Below are positions 9,898-20,374 of a DNA stretch of 44,501 nt, piece by piece. The notes under the pieces are model-generated. The model did not search any database and was not told the origin of the DNA. It worked only from the letters and a program-made list of their open reading frames with translations. The position numbers and the translations under genes were made by a program. The stretch is from Symbiodinium natans. Its lineage: Eukaryota > Sar > Dinophyceae > Suessiales > Symbiodiniaceae. Each line of letters opens with the position of its first letter. Positions within the stretch are counted from its first letter, which is position 1. Location: the NCBI GenBank assembly GCA_905221605.1, contig CAJNDS010002529.1:334160-378660 (forward strand), read 5' to 3'.

Positions 9898-9926
<29 letters not shown>

Positions 9927-10285
9927 CACACACACACACACACACACACGCGCCCACACACACACACACCACACACAACACACACAACACACACAACACA
10001 CAAAACACAAAACACACGACACACGACACACGACACACGACACACGACACACCACACACCACACACCACACACGACACACCACACACCACACACCACACA
10101 CCACACACCACACACAACACACAACACACAACACACAACACACAACACACAACACACAACACACAACACACAACACACAACACACAACACACACACACAC
10201 ACACACACACACCACACACACACACACACCACACACACACACACCACACACACACACACACACACACCACACCACACACACACCA

Positions 10286-10380
<95 letters not shown>

Positions 10381-10393
10381 ACACACACACACA

Positions 10394-10440
<47 letters not shown>

Positions 10441-10846
10441 ACACACCACACCACACACACACACACACCACACACACACACACACCACACACACCACACA
10501 CACCACACACACCACACACACCACACACACCACACACACCACACACACCACACACACCACACCACACCACACACACCACACACACCACACACACCACACA
10601 CACCACACACACCACACACACCACACACACCACACACACCACACACACCACACACCCCACACACACCACACACACCACACACACCACACACACCACACAC
10701 ACCACACACACCACACACACCACACACACCACACACACCACACACACCACACACACCACACACACCACACACACACCACACACCACACACCACACACACA
10801 CACACACACACCCACACACCCACACACCCACACACACACACACAAC
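9898..10846. repeat. CA-rich compound microsatellite, about 950 bp
   Basis: Blocks of (CA)n alternate with 7-mers (CGACACA, CCACACA and AACACAC at about 10015-10190) and with a homogeneous 9-mer block (CCACACACA, about 10490-10770). Because 9 is a multiple of 3 and 7 is not, all frames stay open by accident and give spurious His/Thr or Cys/Val proteins on both strands. Confidence 0.97.
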
Positions 10847-11303
10847 CAAAACAAAATGATATATAAAAACAATCACAATAACAACAATGATGAATAAACA
10901 ATAATAATAAGCAGACACCAACCCTGTACAATTTCTCTAAACCCCCCCAAGCCCTAAACCCTAAATCCCAAATGCCGCTCCCACTTGGGAGCACCATCTG
11001 CCGCTGAGAGGCGCTAGGGCACCCTTGGCTGCCTCTGCACAGATCAAAGCCTAAACCGCCTAAACCTAAGTTGGGAGGGTTCAGGGTTTAGGGTTTCGAG
11101 TTTAGGGTTCAGGGTTTGGAGTTTAGGGTTGAGGGCCTGGGGTCAGGGTTTCGGGTTTGGGGCGGTTGAGACCAGGGATATGGGGGAGTTTTCGTCTATA
11201 CTTGTATGTATTTTCGCAAAAGGCTTATCCTGTCAACGTATGGGCCCTAAACCCGAAACTCGAACCCCGAACCCTAAACCCTGTATAGAGGAATGATTCC
11301 AAA
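10847..11303. other. Spacer with degenerate telomere-like repeats
   Basis: AT-rich sequence is followed by CCCTAAA-type and then TTTAGGG-type variants (11050-11170). A unique GC-rich island at about 10975-11045 is open on the minus strand (EAAKGALAPLSGRW) behind a GTGCAG acceptor-like site and could be an exon. I do not recognise it. Confidence 0.35.
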
Positions 11304-11339
11304 TTGAAGCACGCGAGTAAACCCAGGCCAGATTGTGTC

Positions 11340-11540
11340 TCGTCATCCTTCATAAGTGAGGATCAAAAGGAGTGTGGGACGGCCCAGGATCACGCTCATC
11401 TGCTGTCGGACGTCTGTGCCAGCCAAGGCGAGCAACTCAAGCGAGTCAGGATCGTGCTGCAGACTTTGGCGCGAGCTCCTCTGCCACGCCACGTCCCTGT
11501 GCTGGTGGGCAGTAGCCTTCCAAAACTGCAATACTCAAAA
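11340..11540 (+). other. Unique coding-like island, unassigned exon
   Basis: About 200 bp without repeat, with high GC at third positions. The plus frame after a GGCCCAG acceptor-like site reads LLSDVCASQGEQLKRVRIVL and stays open to about 11640. The minus strand is also open over 11531-11343. I favour plus because the composition looks more protein-like, but the strand is unsettled and I recognise no family. Confidence 0.3.
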
Positions 11541-11689
11541 CAACAACAAAAGACACAACATAACAGCAAAAAACCCAACGAAGCTCGACCCATAGTAATG
11601 CCAATAGAACGAATAAGAACGCAATACCTGCATGACCCCTAAGGTACGGAACTCCCAAAGTCTTGGGCGTAACCAGAAAACCGCGGCGT

Positions 11690-12510
11690 AATGTTGCACC
11701 CGCAATATTCTAGGGGGACGCTATTATGAAACGTTTTCCGGCTATTCAGGATCTGGACCCTTTGTTTTGGGGGTCCGCTATAATGAAAAGATTTCGGGCC
11801 GGGCCTGTTTTTTTGAGGGTGTCAGGAAGGCATAAGCTTCTCGAGAAAGAGAGATACTTGAAGCCTGAAGCCTCGACCTGTCCAGGATCTCCGACAATCT
11901 TCTTTTTTCAGGGCGCCTTTTCTTTATAAATTCCTTACTTAAAACTAGATGATTCCATAGGCGAATCATATCCGGAAAGGGGGTACCTTACGGAGGCCTC
12001 CGGACACACTTTAATACCTTTGTTTGGGGGCCCGCTATAATGCAAGTCTCCCGGGGCCAGGGGCTCAGTCCTTCGGTTTTCAGGAAGGCATAAGCTTTCT
12101 CGAGAAGGAGGGATACTTGAAGCCCTCCTCGACCTGTCCAGGATCTCCGACAATCTTCTTTTTTCAGGGCGCCTTTTCTTTATAAATTCCTTACTTAAAA
12201 CTAGATGATTCCATAGGCGAATCATATCCGGAAAGGGGGTACCTTACGGAGGCCTCCGGACACACTTTAATACCTTTGTTTGGGGGCCCGCTATAATGCA
12301 AGTCTCCCGGGGCCCGGGGCTCAGTCCTTCGGTTTTCAGGAAGGCATAAGCTTTCTCGAGAAGAAGGGATACTTGAAGCCTGAAGCCTCGACCTTTCCAG
12401 GGTCGCGGGGTAGCTTAGGGAGGCTCCGGACCCCCCCCCCCCCCCGACTGTTTGGGGTCTTTCTTTATTCAGGCTCGCGACTGTTGAGGGGGGGGGGGGG
12501 GGGTAACTTA
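11690..12510. repeat. 257-bp tandem repeat, about three copies
   Basis: The module starting CAGGAAGGCATAAGCTT recurs at 11823, 12081 and 12337 (spacing 258 and 256). Each unit carries GGATCTCCGACAATCTTC, an AAACTAGATGATTCCATAGG segment and a GGGGGCCCGCTATAATG segment. The third copy decays into a C15 run (12431-12445) and a G16 run (12488-12503). The outer edge is AAAGCAGGTCCAACATTA, which recurs inverted near 34630. Confidence 0.9.
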
Positions 12511-12600
12511 TTAAAGCAGGTCCAACATTAACTAAGCACGCTATCAACAGATGCAAGGCCGAAAGCCCAAACCCCGGCAAGACTTTTGGAGCCACTTATG

Positions 12601-12973
12601 GTTTAAGGTTTAGGGTTTAGGGGTTCCACCCGCACCCTTTCGGGAAGACGCGGGCTCCATTGCAAAGAGCAGGTTAGGGTTTAGGGCTTAGGGCTTAGGG
12701 CTTAGGGCTTAGGGTTTAGGGTTTAGGGTTTAGGTTTAGGGTTTAGCGTTTAGGGTTTAGGGTTTAGGGTTTAGGGTTTAGGGTTGAGGAAGGTTCTGGC
12801 TTCGTAGGATTCAGGGTGTTGGAGCGCTTTAGGGGTGTGGCTGGCTATTTAGGTCTATCGGGCATCAGGCCCTAAACCCTAAACCCTAAACCCTAAACCC
12901 TAAACCCTAAACCCTAAACCCTAAACCCTAAACCCTAAACCCTAAACCCTAAACCCTAAACCCTAAACCCTAC
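12601..12973. repeat. Head-to-head telomere-like arrays (TTTAGGG then CCCTAAA)
   Basis: About 18 plus-oriented TTTAGGG units, with TTAGGGC variants, lie at 12601-12787. A roughly 80-bp spacer follows, then about 15 CCCTAAA units to 12973. The two arms can pair into a long hairpin. The left arm has plus-orientation G-rich units, the layout seen at the ends of the lipoyl synthase introns. Confidence 0.92.
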
Positions 12974-13045
12974 ACTGCGCCTGAGGGGTCCAGGAGGCTG
13001 CGGAAGCCCATCCTTCCAAAGGCCTCAAGGCTCGTGCGCTCGCGG
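12974..13045 (-). other. Candidate exon between opposing telomere-like arrays
   Basis: This unique GC-rich island is open on the minus strand (LEAFGRMGFRSLLDPS), with an acceptor-like CGAG end and a GC donor-like CTCAG|GCGCAG. CCCTAAA lies on its left and TTTAGGGG on its right, as around the lipoyl synthase exons. Its identity is unknown. Confidence 0.35.
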
Positions 13046-13440
13046 GTTTAGGGGTTTAGGGGTTTAGGGGTTTGGTTTAGGGGTTTGGTTTAGGGGTTTG
13101 GTTTAGGGGTTTGGTTTAGGGGTTTAGGGGTTTGGTTTAGGGGTTTAGGGGTTTAGGAGTTTAGGGGTTTAGGGGTTTAGGGGTTTAGGGGTTTAGGGTT
13201 TAAGGGGTTTAGGGGTTTAGGGGTTTAGGGTTTTAGGGTTTAGGGGTTTAGGGGTTTAGGGGTTTAGGGTTTAGGGGTTTAGGGGTTTAGGGGTTTAGGG
13301 GTTTAGGGGTTTAGGGGTTTAGGGGTTTAGGGTTAGGGTTCAGGGTTGAGGGCTTAGGGGTTTGGGGTTTAGGGCTTAGGTCTTAGGGGTTTAGGGTTTA
13401 GGGTTGGGGTCTAGGTTTAGGGTTGAGGAACTGAAGGCCT
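13046..13440. repeat. TTTAGGGG octamer array
   Basis: This is mostly an 8-bp unit TTTAGGGG with TTTAGGGGTTTGG interruptions, then degenerate 7-mers. It differs by one G from the 7-mer arrays on either side, so local homogenisation has occurred. Confidence 0.9.
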
Positions 13441-13772
13441 AAACCCTAAACCCTAAATTTTGGGTGTTAAGGCATTATTTCGGGTTTAGGGTTGACGAAT
13501 GGGTCTTCTTGGCTAAGGTTTAGGTTGAGGGTTTAGGGACACACGCTTTTAGGGTTTAAAGGTGTGTGTGGGGCTGAGAGATGGGGGACAGGGGTTGAGG
13601 GTTTAGGGATTTAGGGGTTTGGGCTTGAGGATGTAGGGTGGCTTAGTTAGGCCGCAGGGTTGAGGGTTTAGGGGTTTAGGATTTAGGGATTCAGGGTCGA
13701 CGAAAATCAAGAGGGCTTAGCGTGTGTTGGGATGTAGGGACTGAAGGCTTTTGGGTTTGGGGTGCACAGGGT
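13441..13772. other. Degenerate telomere-like spacer, no gene seen
   Basis: Scattered GGTTTAGGG and GGTTGAGGG words sit in G-rich unique sequence. No convincing ORF or exon. Confidence 0.5.
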
Positions 13773-13956
13773 TGGAGGTTCATGGTACTTGCTAACCAAT
13801 TATAACTGTACTGTACTTGTAACTGTACTTATAACCACATTAGGCACTCAAGGGGCCTATAGGTGGGTTATAAGTACAGTTATAATCGGTTAAGAAGTGG
13901 CCTGAACCCCTCAACCCTCAACCCTAAACCCCTTTGGCTATCATGAACCTCCAAGT
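13773..13956. repeat. MITE-like element, family 2, copy 1
   Basis: The ends are inverted: GGAGGTTCATGG (13774) and CATGAACCTCC (13943-13953). An inner inverted pair, TTATAACTGTACT and AGTACAGTTATAA, lies within 13797-13890. It encodes nothing. Confidence 0.7.
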
Positions 13957-14035
13957 AACCCAAGGCCCGTGGCTGGGAATCCGGCTCAACGCCGGATCGC
14001 TGCTGCTCTTTGGCAGGGCTGACCTGAGGGACATA
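13957..14035. other. Unique island, possible exon
   Basis: About 70 GC-rich bp are open on both strands: minus VSPAKEQQRSGVEPDSQP between CTCAG| and a GC donor-like site, or plus GPWLGIRLNAGSLLLFG. The strand cannot be decided. Confidence 0.25.
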
Positions 14036-14477
14036 AACCCTAAACCCTAAATCCTAAATGCTAAACCCTAACCTTAACCCTAAACCCTAAACCCTAATCC
14101 CTAAACCCTAAGCCCGAAGCTCTAAGCCCTAAGCCCTAAGCCCTAAGCCCCTAAGCCCTAAACCCCAAACCCTACACCCTAAACCCTATCGGAGTTCAAA
14201 CTTAGTTAAAAGCACCGACATCTTGGGGTTTATAAGGGCTCTGAGCCTCCAAGCAGAGGCTACAGGTGCGCCGGGTGTGTGAGATTGGGGGCTTTGGGGG
14301 TTTAGGGTGTAGGGTTTAGGGTTTAGAGTTTGGGGTTTGGGGTTTAGGGTTCAGGGTTTAGGGTGTAGGGTGTAGGCTTCAGGGCTTTGGGGTTTAGGGT
14401 TTATTCAGGGTTTAGGGCTTGGGGTTGAGCAGAAGGTGGGGCACACACTTGCGAAGACTGTTGCCTGGACATACGCG
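14036..14477. repeat. Telomere-like arrays, CCCTAAA then TTTAGGG, degenerate
   Basis: CCCTAAA and CCCTAAG units at 14036-14190 and TTTAGGG/TTTGGGG units at 14290-14430 flank a small unique insert. No gene is seen. Confidence 0.8.
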
Positions 14478-14597
14478 TAGGTTCATGGGCACTAACTTCA
14501 ATTCTGTCTACAATTACCAGAAGTCCCCCAAGGAGGTTATAAGTAAACTTATACTTGGGGTTCTCAGTACGCATGAATCATGAACCTCCAAGTACCC
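14478..14597. repeat. MITE-like element, family 2, copy 2
   Basis: The ends GTAGGTTCATGGGCACT and ATGAACCTCCAAGTACCC are inverted. The interior has GGTTATAAGTAAACTTATAC. It matches copies at 13773 and 14847. Confidence 0.7.
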
Positions 14598-14679
14598 CAC
14601 GAAGGCCTAAATCTTTATATCTTATGGGCTTCGAATCGCCTTGAAGACTCAATCCCTCCCTGCGTCCCTAACTACCGTA

Positions 14680-14800
14680 GGATGGTTCCATGGCTCCCTA
14701 AATAGCGGGCCTCACTTGGGGAAGCCTGATATTATGTACCCCTTCTCCACCCTAGAAAACCCAAGAAGGTAAGGGACCATATTAAGGGACATGTGACTTT
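14680..14800. repeat. MITE-like element, family 3, copy 1
   Basis: Words such as GGCCTCACTTGGGGAAGCC and AAGGTAAGGGACCAT recur in the 21625-21870 copy. The termini are imperfectly inverted (GGTTCC...CTCCCT against AAGGGACC). Low-copy and decayed. Confidence 0.45.
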
Positions 14801-14846
14801 TCTTCGAAACGACACTCGCACATGATTTTGGTTTAAGCAAGATCGA

Positions 14847-14988
14847 CTTGGAGGTTCATGGGCACTTGTAGCCCAATCATAAGTCTACTTACAACCTGCT
14901 TACGGGACTTCGCGGGCTCGTCAGTGCAGTTATAATTGGGCAACAGTACTCAGAACCCTTTTGCAAGTGCACCTGAACCTCCAAGTGC
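14847..14988. repeat. MITE-like element, family 2, copy 3 (best preserved)
   Basis: CTTGGAGGTTCATGGGCACT at the left pairs with the right end AAGTGCACCTGAACCTCCAAG. Subterminal CCAATCATAAGTCTACTTA pairs loosely with CAGTTATAATTGGG. 142 bp, non-coding. Confidence 0.75.
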
Positions 14989-16100
14989 CCTTTTGAGGGG
15001 TCTTCTAAAAAATCCTTTTGGGAGAGATGGACCACGGGATGAGAGATTGCAGGAAAAAATTAGGGGGAAAACATGCCAACAGGCAAACCTGCCTTGAGGT
15101 TTAGGGTTTATGGTTTAGGGTGGAGGGGCTTAAACCCTAGAACGCCCCAAGCCCACCAGCACAAGGATTGCCGAGAAGTCGGCACCCGCGCATTAGGGGT
15201 TTAGGGTTTGGGGTGTATACTTTATACCCTCCTAAAGAGGTCTCTCAGCCCCTAGTAAGAGCCCGTGAGGGGAAGGGAGCGTCCCCAATTCAGGAATCGA
15301 GCGACCAGGCGAACTGAGAAGGTGTCGCGGTGTCGCGATACTAACTCAGAGACTACCAACTCGAATCCGAATTAAAGGTTGGGGTTTAGGGTACAGATGA
15401 AGAGATCGAGGGTACCCTCAAGATGGTGGGGTTGATAACTTCGGAAAATCGGGTAGGCGTCATCGTTAAGAAATCCAGGGTACCCTCGCCAAAAATTGAA
15501 TTAGTGGCCTCTCTTCCAGCGCTGTCACTGTAGCTACACTGTTTAGGGGACGTCTGTGGGGTGGGGCTAACGAGGAGCGCGCTACGTATTGAAACTGAAA
15601 CCCATAAACCTGAACCTTAAGCCCTGCACCCTAAACTAGACCCTGAATCCTGAGTCCTGAACCCTAAGCAACCCGAACCCTAAACCCTAAACCCTGAACC
15701 CGAAACAACCCTGAGCCCTAAGCCCAAAGCCCCGAACAGAAAGCCCACTGCCCTAAACCCTAAACCCTAAACCCTAAACCCTACACCCTAAACCCTAACT
15801 CCCCCCCCCTCAAGAGTCATGGGACTCTACCTCGGACCCCGAAGGTTGTACCCTTGGGGTGGTTGTGGGGGGGGCGCTTTTCAAAGATCCTCTAAGGGAA
15901 CATAAGGGCCGTTTTTAGACGAGATATTCAGGGAAAACTTCAGGGGTACAACCTTAGAGCCCTAAACCCTCAACCCTCAACCCTAAACCCGACAACCTAA
16001 ACCCTAAACCCTAAACCCTAAACCCTCAGGGGTACGAGTCTGAATCCCCTGAGAGAGACGGGCAAACACCGGGCCCCCCTGCGAAGGGAAAGGCCCCCGG
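14989..16100. other. Repeat-poor spacer with scattered telomere-like units
   Basis: Mixed unique sequence with short CCCTAAA clusters (15600-15800, 15960-16030). Two similar phrases, GAGGGTACCCTC (15407) and CAGGGTACCCTCGCC (15477), flank 60 bp. No exon could be supported. Confidence 0.45.
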
Positions 16101-16109
16101 TGCCTCGCT

Positions 16110-16250
16110 TGGTGAGGGTTTAGGGTTTAGGGTTTAGGGTTTAGGGTTTAGGGTTTAGGGTTTAGGGTTTAGGGTTTAGGGTTTAGGGTTTAGGGTTTAG
16201 GGTTTAGGGTTTAGGGTTTGGGTTTTAGGGTTTAGAGTTTCACTGCCTAG
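16110..16250 (+). repeat. TTTAGGG array
   Basis: About 15 near-perfect TTTAGGG units on the plus strand, ending in TTTGGG and TTTAGAG variants. Confidence 0.95.
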
Positions 16251-16459
16251 GGATGAGGGGCTGAAGTTTGAGGGCTTTGTGCGTAGCGCATGTGGGTGTT
16301 TAGGGTTTTGAGGCTTCAGTGCTCGGCTTGCAGGTTGGTTGAGGGCTGAGGGCCCAAAAGGGCTTGGATTGGCAGGGCTGTGACTTGATAGAGAATAGAT
16401 ACTCTATTCTTGGTCTTGTGTCAGCCCTAATCATTGAACACCTACTTTGGCTTGTCAAG

Positions 16460-16640
16460 AAAGGTGCCCGAAACCCTAAATCCTAAACCCTGAACCCTAA
16501 AGACGGCTCATATTGAAAGCTTTCTGTTGCTCCGAAATCCTAAACCCTAAACCCTGCCCTAAACCCTAAACCCTAAACCCTAAACCCTAAACCCTAAACC
16601 CTAAACCCTAAACCCAAAGCCCTAAACCCTAAGCCTGGCC
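16460..16640 (-). repeat. CCCTAAA array
   Basis: Near-perfect CCCTAAA units facing the 16110 array. A GC-rich island at about 16640-16700 separates it from the next TTTAGGG-oriented array, the CCCTAAA-island-TTTAGGG layout seen around exons. Confidence 0.92.
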
Positions 16641-16704
16641 TCGCCCCAGCGCTTCGCAAGGTTGCACAGCGACGTCGCGCGCGCCCCCTGAGAGGGGGGG
16701 AAGT

Positions 16705-16862
16705 TAGGGCTCAGGGTTCAGGGTTCAGGGTTTAGGGCTAGGGTTCAGGGTTCAGGGTTCAGGGTTCAGGGTTCAGGGTTCAGGGTTCAGGGTTCAGGGT
16801 TCAGGGTTCAGGGTTCAGGGTTTAGGGTTTAGGGTTTAGGGTTTAGGGTTTAGGGTTTAGGG
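16705..16862 (+). repeat. TTCAGGG then TTTAGGG array
   Basis: About 13 consecutive TTCAGGG heptamers convert cleanly into TTTAGGG near 16818, which indicates block-wise homogenisation of a point variant. Confidence 0.93.
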
Positions 16863-17084
16863 CGTCTCGCCGCGCAGCGTAAATGGCGCCCCTACACACC
16901 TAGGGGGTGTGGGGGGGCGGCATGTCACGCGAAGGCATCTGTTGTCAATGTAATCCAACAATTTCATTGGTGCTGGGTTCTTTCTCCCCACCCGCTGTGA
17001 GCTTTCACAGGCCACCACCCAAACCATTGCCTTTTAGGGTTTAGGGCTGTCGCCCTCAATTCCCACCACTTTCCCTACAAAGGT

Positions 17085-17260
17085 GTGGTGAAGGTAGCGG
17101 GCGGGGGCTCAGGTAAGGGGGAAGTTGGGCGAGGGGTCAGAGAGTGGGAGGAACAGAGAGGAGGGGGAGGGGGGGAGGGGGGGGGAGAGGGGGGGAGGAG
17201 GGGGGGGGGGAGGAGGGGGGGAGGGGGGGGGGGGGGGGGGACCCCCCCCAGGGAAACGTC
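17085..17260 (+). repeat. G-rich simple sequence
   Basis: A GGGGGAGG-type tract ends in a long G run and then C7. Glycine-rich open frames here are compositional. Strong G-quadruplex potential. Confidence 0.85.
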
Positions 17261-18100
17261 GACCCAAGGATTCCGGCCCAGGCTTTAGGGTATTCTCATC
17301 AAGAGGAGGATCATGGGGTTCCCTTTGTTAAGTATAAGGCACCACTTTAGTGGTCCTAAAGCAAGGCGCAGCCCAAGGGGCTGAATTCGACCACTCTCCA
17401 ATGGCTCCACCCATTGTCCATCCAGTAAAGGTGTGTCTCGCTGCCGGGTTTAGTTCTGGGTCCAGGCACCCTAGTAAAGGGTGGGTACGGCCTAAGCAGG
17501 CCGGGTGGGAATTTAGGGTTTAAGGGTAGGGAGCGTTCCGAAAAGTAGGGGTGTTGGTTTTCTAGGGGGATGCCATCGACTTTTGGAGGGTATGAAAGGG
17601 GGACTGTTCTTCGGGACTTTGCACGCCCCGGCTCCGTGAACACCAAATTCAAACCTAGATTCCCTCGCCCTGTAATTCACCCTCATGCCTCTCAACCTTG
17701 TGTCACTTGTGAGCAAATGCAGGTGTCTCTAGGAGCTAAATGGTGCATAAAGTAAGCGCCGCTCCTAAACCCTAAGCCGCTGCCTCTGAGTTGCGTAGTC
17801 TCAACCTGCAAAGCCCAAGCCCAAAAGAAAGGCCCTGAAAGCATCTGTGGGGGGGGGGGGGGGTTCCCGAAATTATGGTCCTTTTTGGGGCTTCCTATTC
17901 TAGCACAGTGCCTTTTTTGATTTATTTGATGAGTCTGTGCACCCTGAACCCTAGACCCCAAAAGGGTCCACCATTTAGAGAAATCCCCATCTGACACCGG
18001 GTCACTCTACAACGATAGCTGGCGAGGGCCGAGGGTTCAGGGGTTTAGGGTTTCAGGGCTTAGGATTTAGGGTTCGGGGCTCAGAACTGTAGGGTTTAGG
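17261..18100. other. Spacer, mostly unique, no gene named
   Basis: Contains a G15 tract (17849-17863) and a few telomere-like words. Open frames near 17356-17755 are short and of repeat-like composition, and I do not support any as a gene. Confidence 0.4.
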
Positions 18101-18117
18101 GTTTAGGGTTCAGGGCT

Positions 18118-18210
18118 CAGAATGGAAGCTGGGCGCCAGGGCGGCCATGCCACGGGGGGCTTTCCCACCTTTGGAGAGGTGTGTCAGCCGAGCCTCGACC
18201 AGCAAAGGGT
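18118..18210. other. Unique GC-rich island, possible exon
   Basis: Open on both strands: minus LVEARLTHLSKGGKAPRGMA, or plus GGFPTFGEVCQPSLDQQ after a GGCTCAG acceptor-like end and before GGTTTAGGG. It is bracketed by TTTAGGG-type repeats. Unassigned. Confidence 0.3.
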
Positions 18211-18479
18211 TTAGGGTTTAGGGTGTAGGGTTTAGGGTTTGGGGTTTAGGGTTTGGGGTTTAGGGTTTAGGGTTTGGAGTTTGGGCTTACGGTTTAGGGT
18301 TTGGGGTTTAGGGTTGTCACACAAGCTGCAGGCACATCTGGCTTCGATACCTATAGGGCCCAAGACCTTAACCCTAAAGCACAACACACATCCGAACACC
18401 CTAAAAAGGACCTAAACCCTGACCCTAAACCCATCTAGACCCTCCAAGCCTTGCAACCCTAAACCGGACTCTACTTTGC

Positions 18480-19110
18480 TCTGGATTCCCGGGTTTAGGG
18501 TTTAGGGCGTTTAGGGTTTAGAGTGTAGGGTCAGGGTTCAGTCCTTCTCAAGCTCATTCCGAAAAAAAGAACTCCGCGAAGGAGGCTCTGCATGTTTGTA
18601 AGAGGGCCACAACCTGTCAACTTGCACTTACTATACTATTCTATTCTTTACATATGCTGTAGTAGGCTATAAATATACCTCCTGGACTACAAAATCGAAG
18701 GGCTTTGTCTTGCTAAGCCCCTCAGTCCTGAACCCGAACCTTTAGCCCACTCACCCCTATAAACCCTAAACCCTGAACCCTGAACCCTGAACCCTAAACC
18801 CTAAACCCTAATCCCTAAACCCTAAACCCTAAACCCTAGACCCTAGACCCTAAACCCTAAACCCTAAACCCTAAACCCTAAACCCTAGACCCTAAACCCT
18901 AAACCCTAAACCCTAAACCCGAAGACGAGACCCTCCAAGCACCCCGCCGGACTGGGAGGGCGAGGCCCATGTCGCCGGGACCTCGAGGTGGGGCACGGAG
19001 GGGGGGGGGGGGGGGGGGGGGATTGGAGTTCAGGGTTTAGGGTTTAGGGTTTAGGTTTAGTTTTTAGGGTAGGGTTTAGGGTTTAGGGTTTAGGGTTTAG
19101 GGTTTAGGGT
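18480..19110. repeat. Telomere-like arrays around a G22 tract
   Basis: CCCTAAA-type units with CCCTAGA and CCCTGAA variants run from about 18755 to 18920. A short island leads to G22 at 19000-19021, then TTTAGGG units to 19110. Confidence 0.9.
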
Positions 19111-19330
19111 TCACCAAAGCGAAGGTGCCGCGGCCAAGTCCCAGGTCGTCCGGAGACTGCGGGTTCAGAAGTTCTCGCGCTTCCTTGTCGCTCTGGGGGT
19201 CCGTCCCAACGTACGCCTTGAGGGGAAGCCCATGGGTTAGCAGAACCGGACCGGTCTGTCCAAAAGGCTCCCCGAGGCACAGCTCGCGCACCCGGCAGGT
19301 GGTGTATCGCGAACCTCTTGAGCACGTGCA
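19097..19330 (-). other. Longest unique coding-like island in the middle zone, candidate exon(s)
   Basis: About 230 bp without repeats, GC-rich at third positions on the minus strand. One frame runs VRELCLGEPFGQTGPVLLTH and on through GTDPQSDKEARELLNPQ to the array edge. TTTAGGG arrays lie on both sides. An acceptor-like CAAGAG|G lies near 19318. I recognise no family. Other minus frames are partly open, so two exons are possible. Confidence 0.4.
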
Positions 19331-20030
19331 GGCTGTCTTGCGAGGGTCAGGATGGTGTGGGACTTGTACATAGAAGTACGTACTGTGGCGCTGGCAGCTC
19401 CACGGGTTTCGGTTGACAACAGGGTTTAGGGTTTAGGGTTTAGGGTTCAGCGTTTAGGGTTTAGGGTTTAGGGCGGGAGTACGCATTGGAGGTACACATT
19501 GGTCGCCGTTTGGGAGTTTGAGGGCTTAGGGGTTTAGGGTTGCTGGTTCTTGGTAGGGGATTCGGGATTTCCCTTCCCTGTAGAGTCACGCACCTACTAT
19601 TTGGAACCCCCCATAAATAGAAATCCCCATAATGCCCTTATACGGAGGATTATTCTTTCATGTTTTGGGGGGTTCTTGAGCAATGAGACACAATCGAAGG
19701 TTGACATGGGGGTTTCCTAAAGTAGGGGCACCTTTTTGAGGATGCCTTAATGAGGATTCGAATACCTTGGGGGTATAGTACCCTGATTTTGGGGGGGGGG
19801 GGGAGTCTTAAGCAATTAGTCGCAACAATAGAAACAAGGATTCTACATTTTTTGTTTGTGTTTTTTTTGTGGGGGCGGGGTGGGTGGGTGGGGGGTACCT
19901 CATTTTCGTAAACCCCCATGGCTATGGGCCTGAATGCTCTTCATGGATCATGGCTTGGTACGAGGAGGCCTTTCTCAAGGGTACTTGGGGCTTCCCTGCT
20001 CCTACTTCTGGGGAGTGCGCACGTCTATGC
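19331..20030. other. Repeat-rich spacer with decayed GGGGTACC-type element
   Basis: Includes TTTAGGG words (19420-19475) and a decayed repeat at 19580-19920 (GGGGGTTTCCTAAAGTAGG, ATGGGGGTTTACGA inverted at the end, G13 tract) related to sequences at 31060-31200, 31310-31460 and 32520-32770. No gene. Confidence 0.5.
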
Positions 20031-20035
20031 CCGCC

Positions 20036-20142
20036 CTAAACCCTAAACCCTAACCCTAAACCCTAAACCCTAAACCCTAAACCCTAAACCCTAAACCCTA
20101 AACCCTAAACCCTAAACCCTAAACCCTAAACCCTAAACCCTA
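20036..20142 (-). repeat. CCCTAAA array
   Basis: Fifteen near-perfect units oriented CCCTAAA on the plus strand. Confidence 0.95.
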
Positions 20143-20287
20143 GCCGGCTGCATCTTCCGGCCTTCTCTTTTTGAGGCTCTTGATTGATTTAGGGTTCATG
20201 GTTTAAGGCTTAGGGTTTAAGTAGGGTGTAGATTAGACGAGCAGTATAGGGTTTAGGGTTTAGAGTTTAGGGTCTAGGGTTTAGGAA

Positions 20288-20374
20288 TGTTCCCCTTGTA
20301 CTAGCAGTCCTTAAGAGGCACTATACTAGGGGTACTACAATCCCTAGTAAGGACTGTTAGTATAAGGGGGAACA
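20288..20374. repeat. MITE-like element, family 1 (best copy)
   Basis: Left arm TGTTCCCCTTGTACTAGCAG and right arm CTGTTAGTATAAGGGGGAAC form a roughly 27-bp terminal inverted repeat around a 33-bp core. The total is 87 bp and it encodes nothing. Confidence 0.8.

Noticed and set aside
9588-10997. Long open frames of 387-440 aa on both strands (His/Thr or Cys/Val repeats)
   Set aside because: Pure by-products of CA-type repeats with periods 7 and 9; no non-repeat domain.
12600-13440. A true chromosome end
   Set aside because: Arrays are short, of both orientations, variant-rich and embedded between unique DNA and genes on both sides, so they are interstitial.
16110-16862. CRISPR array or other spaced repeat
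   Set aside because: Units are contiguous heptamers without unique spacers.
17085-17350. Glycine-rich proteins on the plus strand
   Set aside because: All three frames are open through the same G/A simple sequence.
19125-19373. 82-aa plus-strand frame
   Set aside because: Arg/Ser/Pro-rich, typical of the antisense of a GC3-rich exon; the minus frames look more protein-like.
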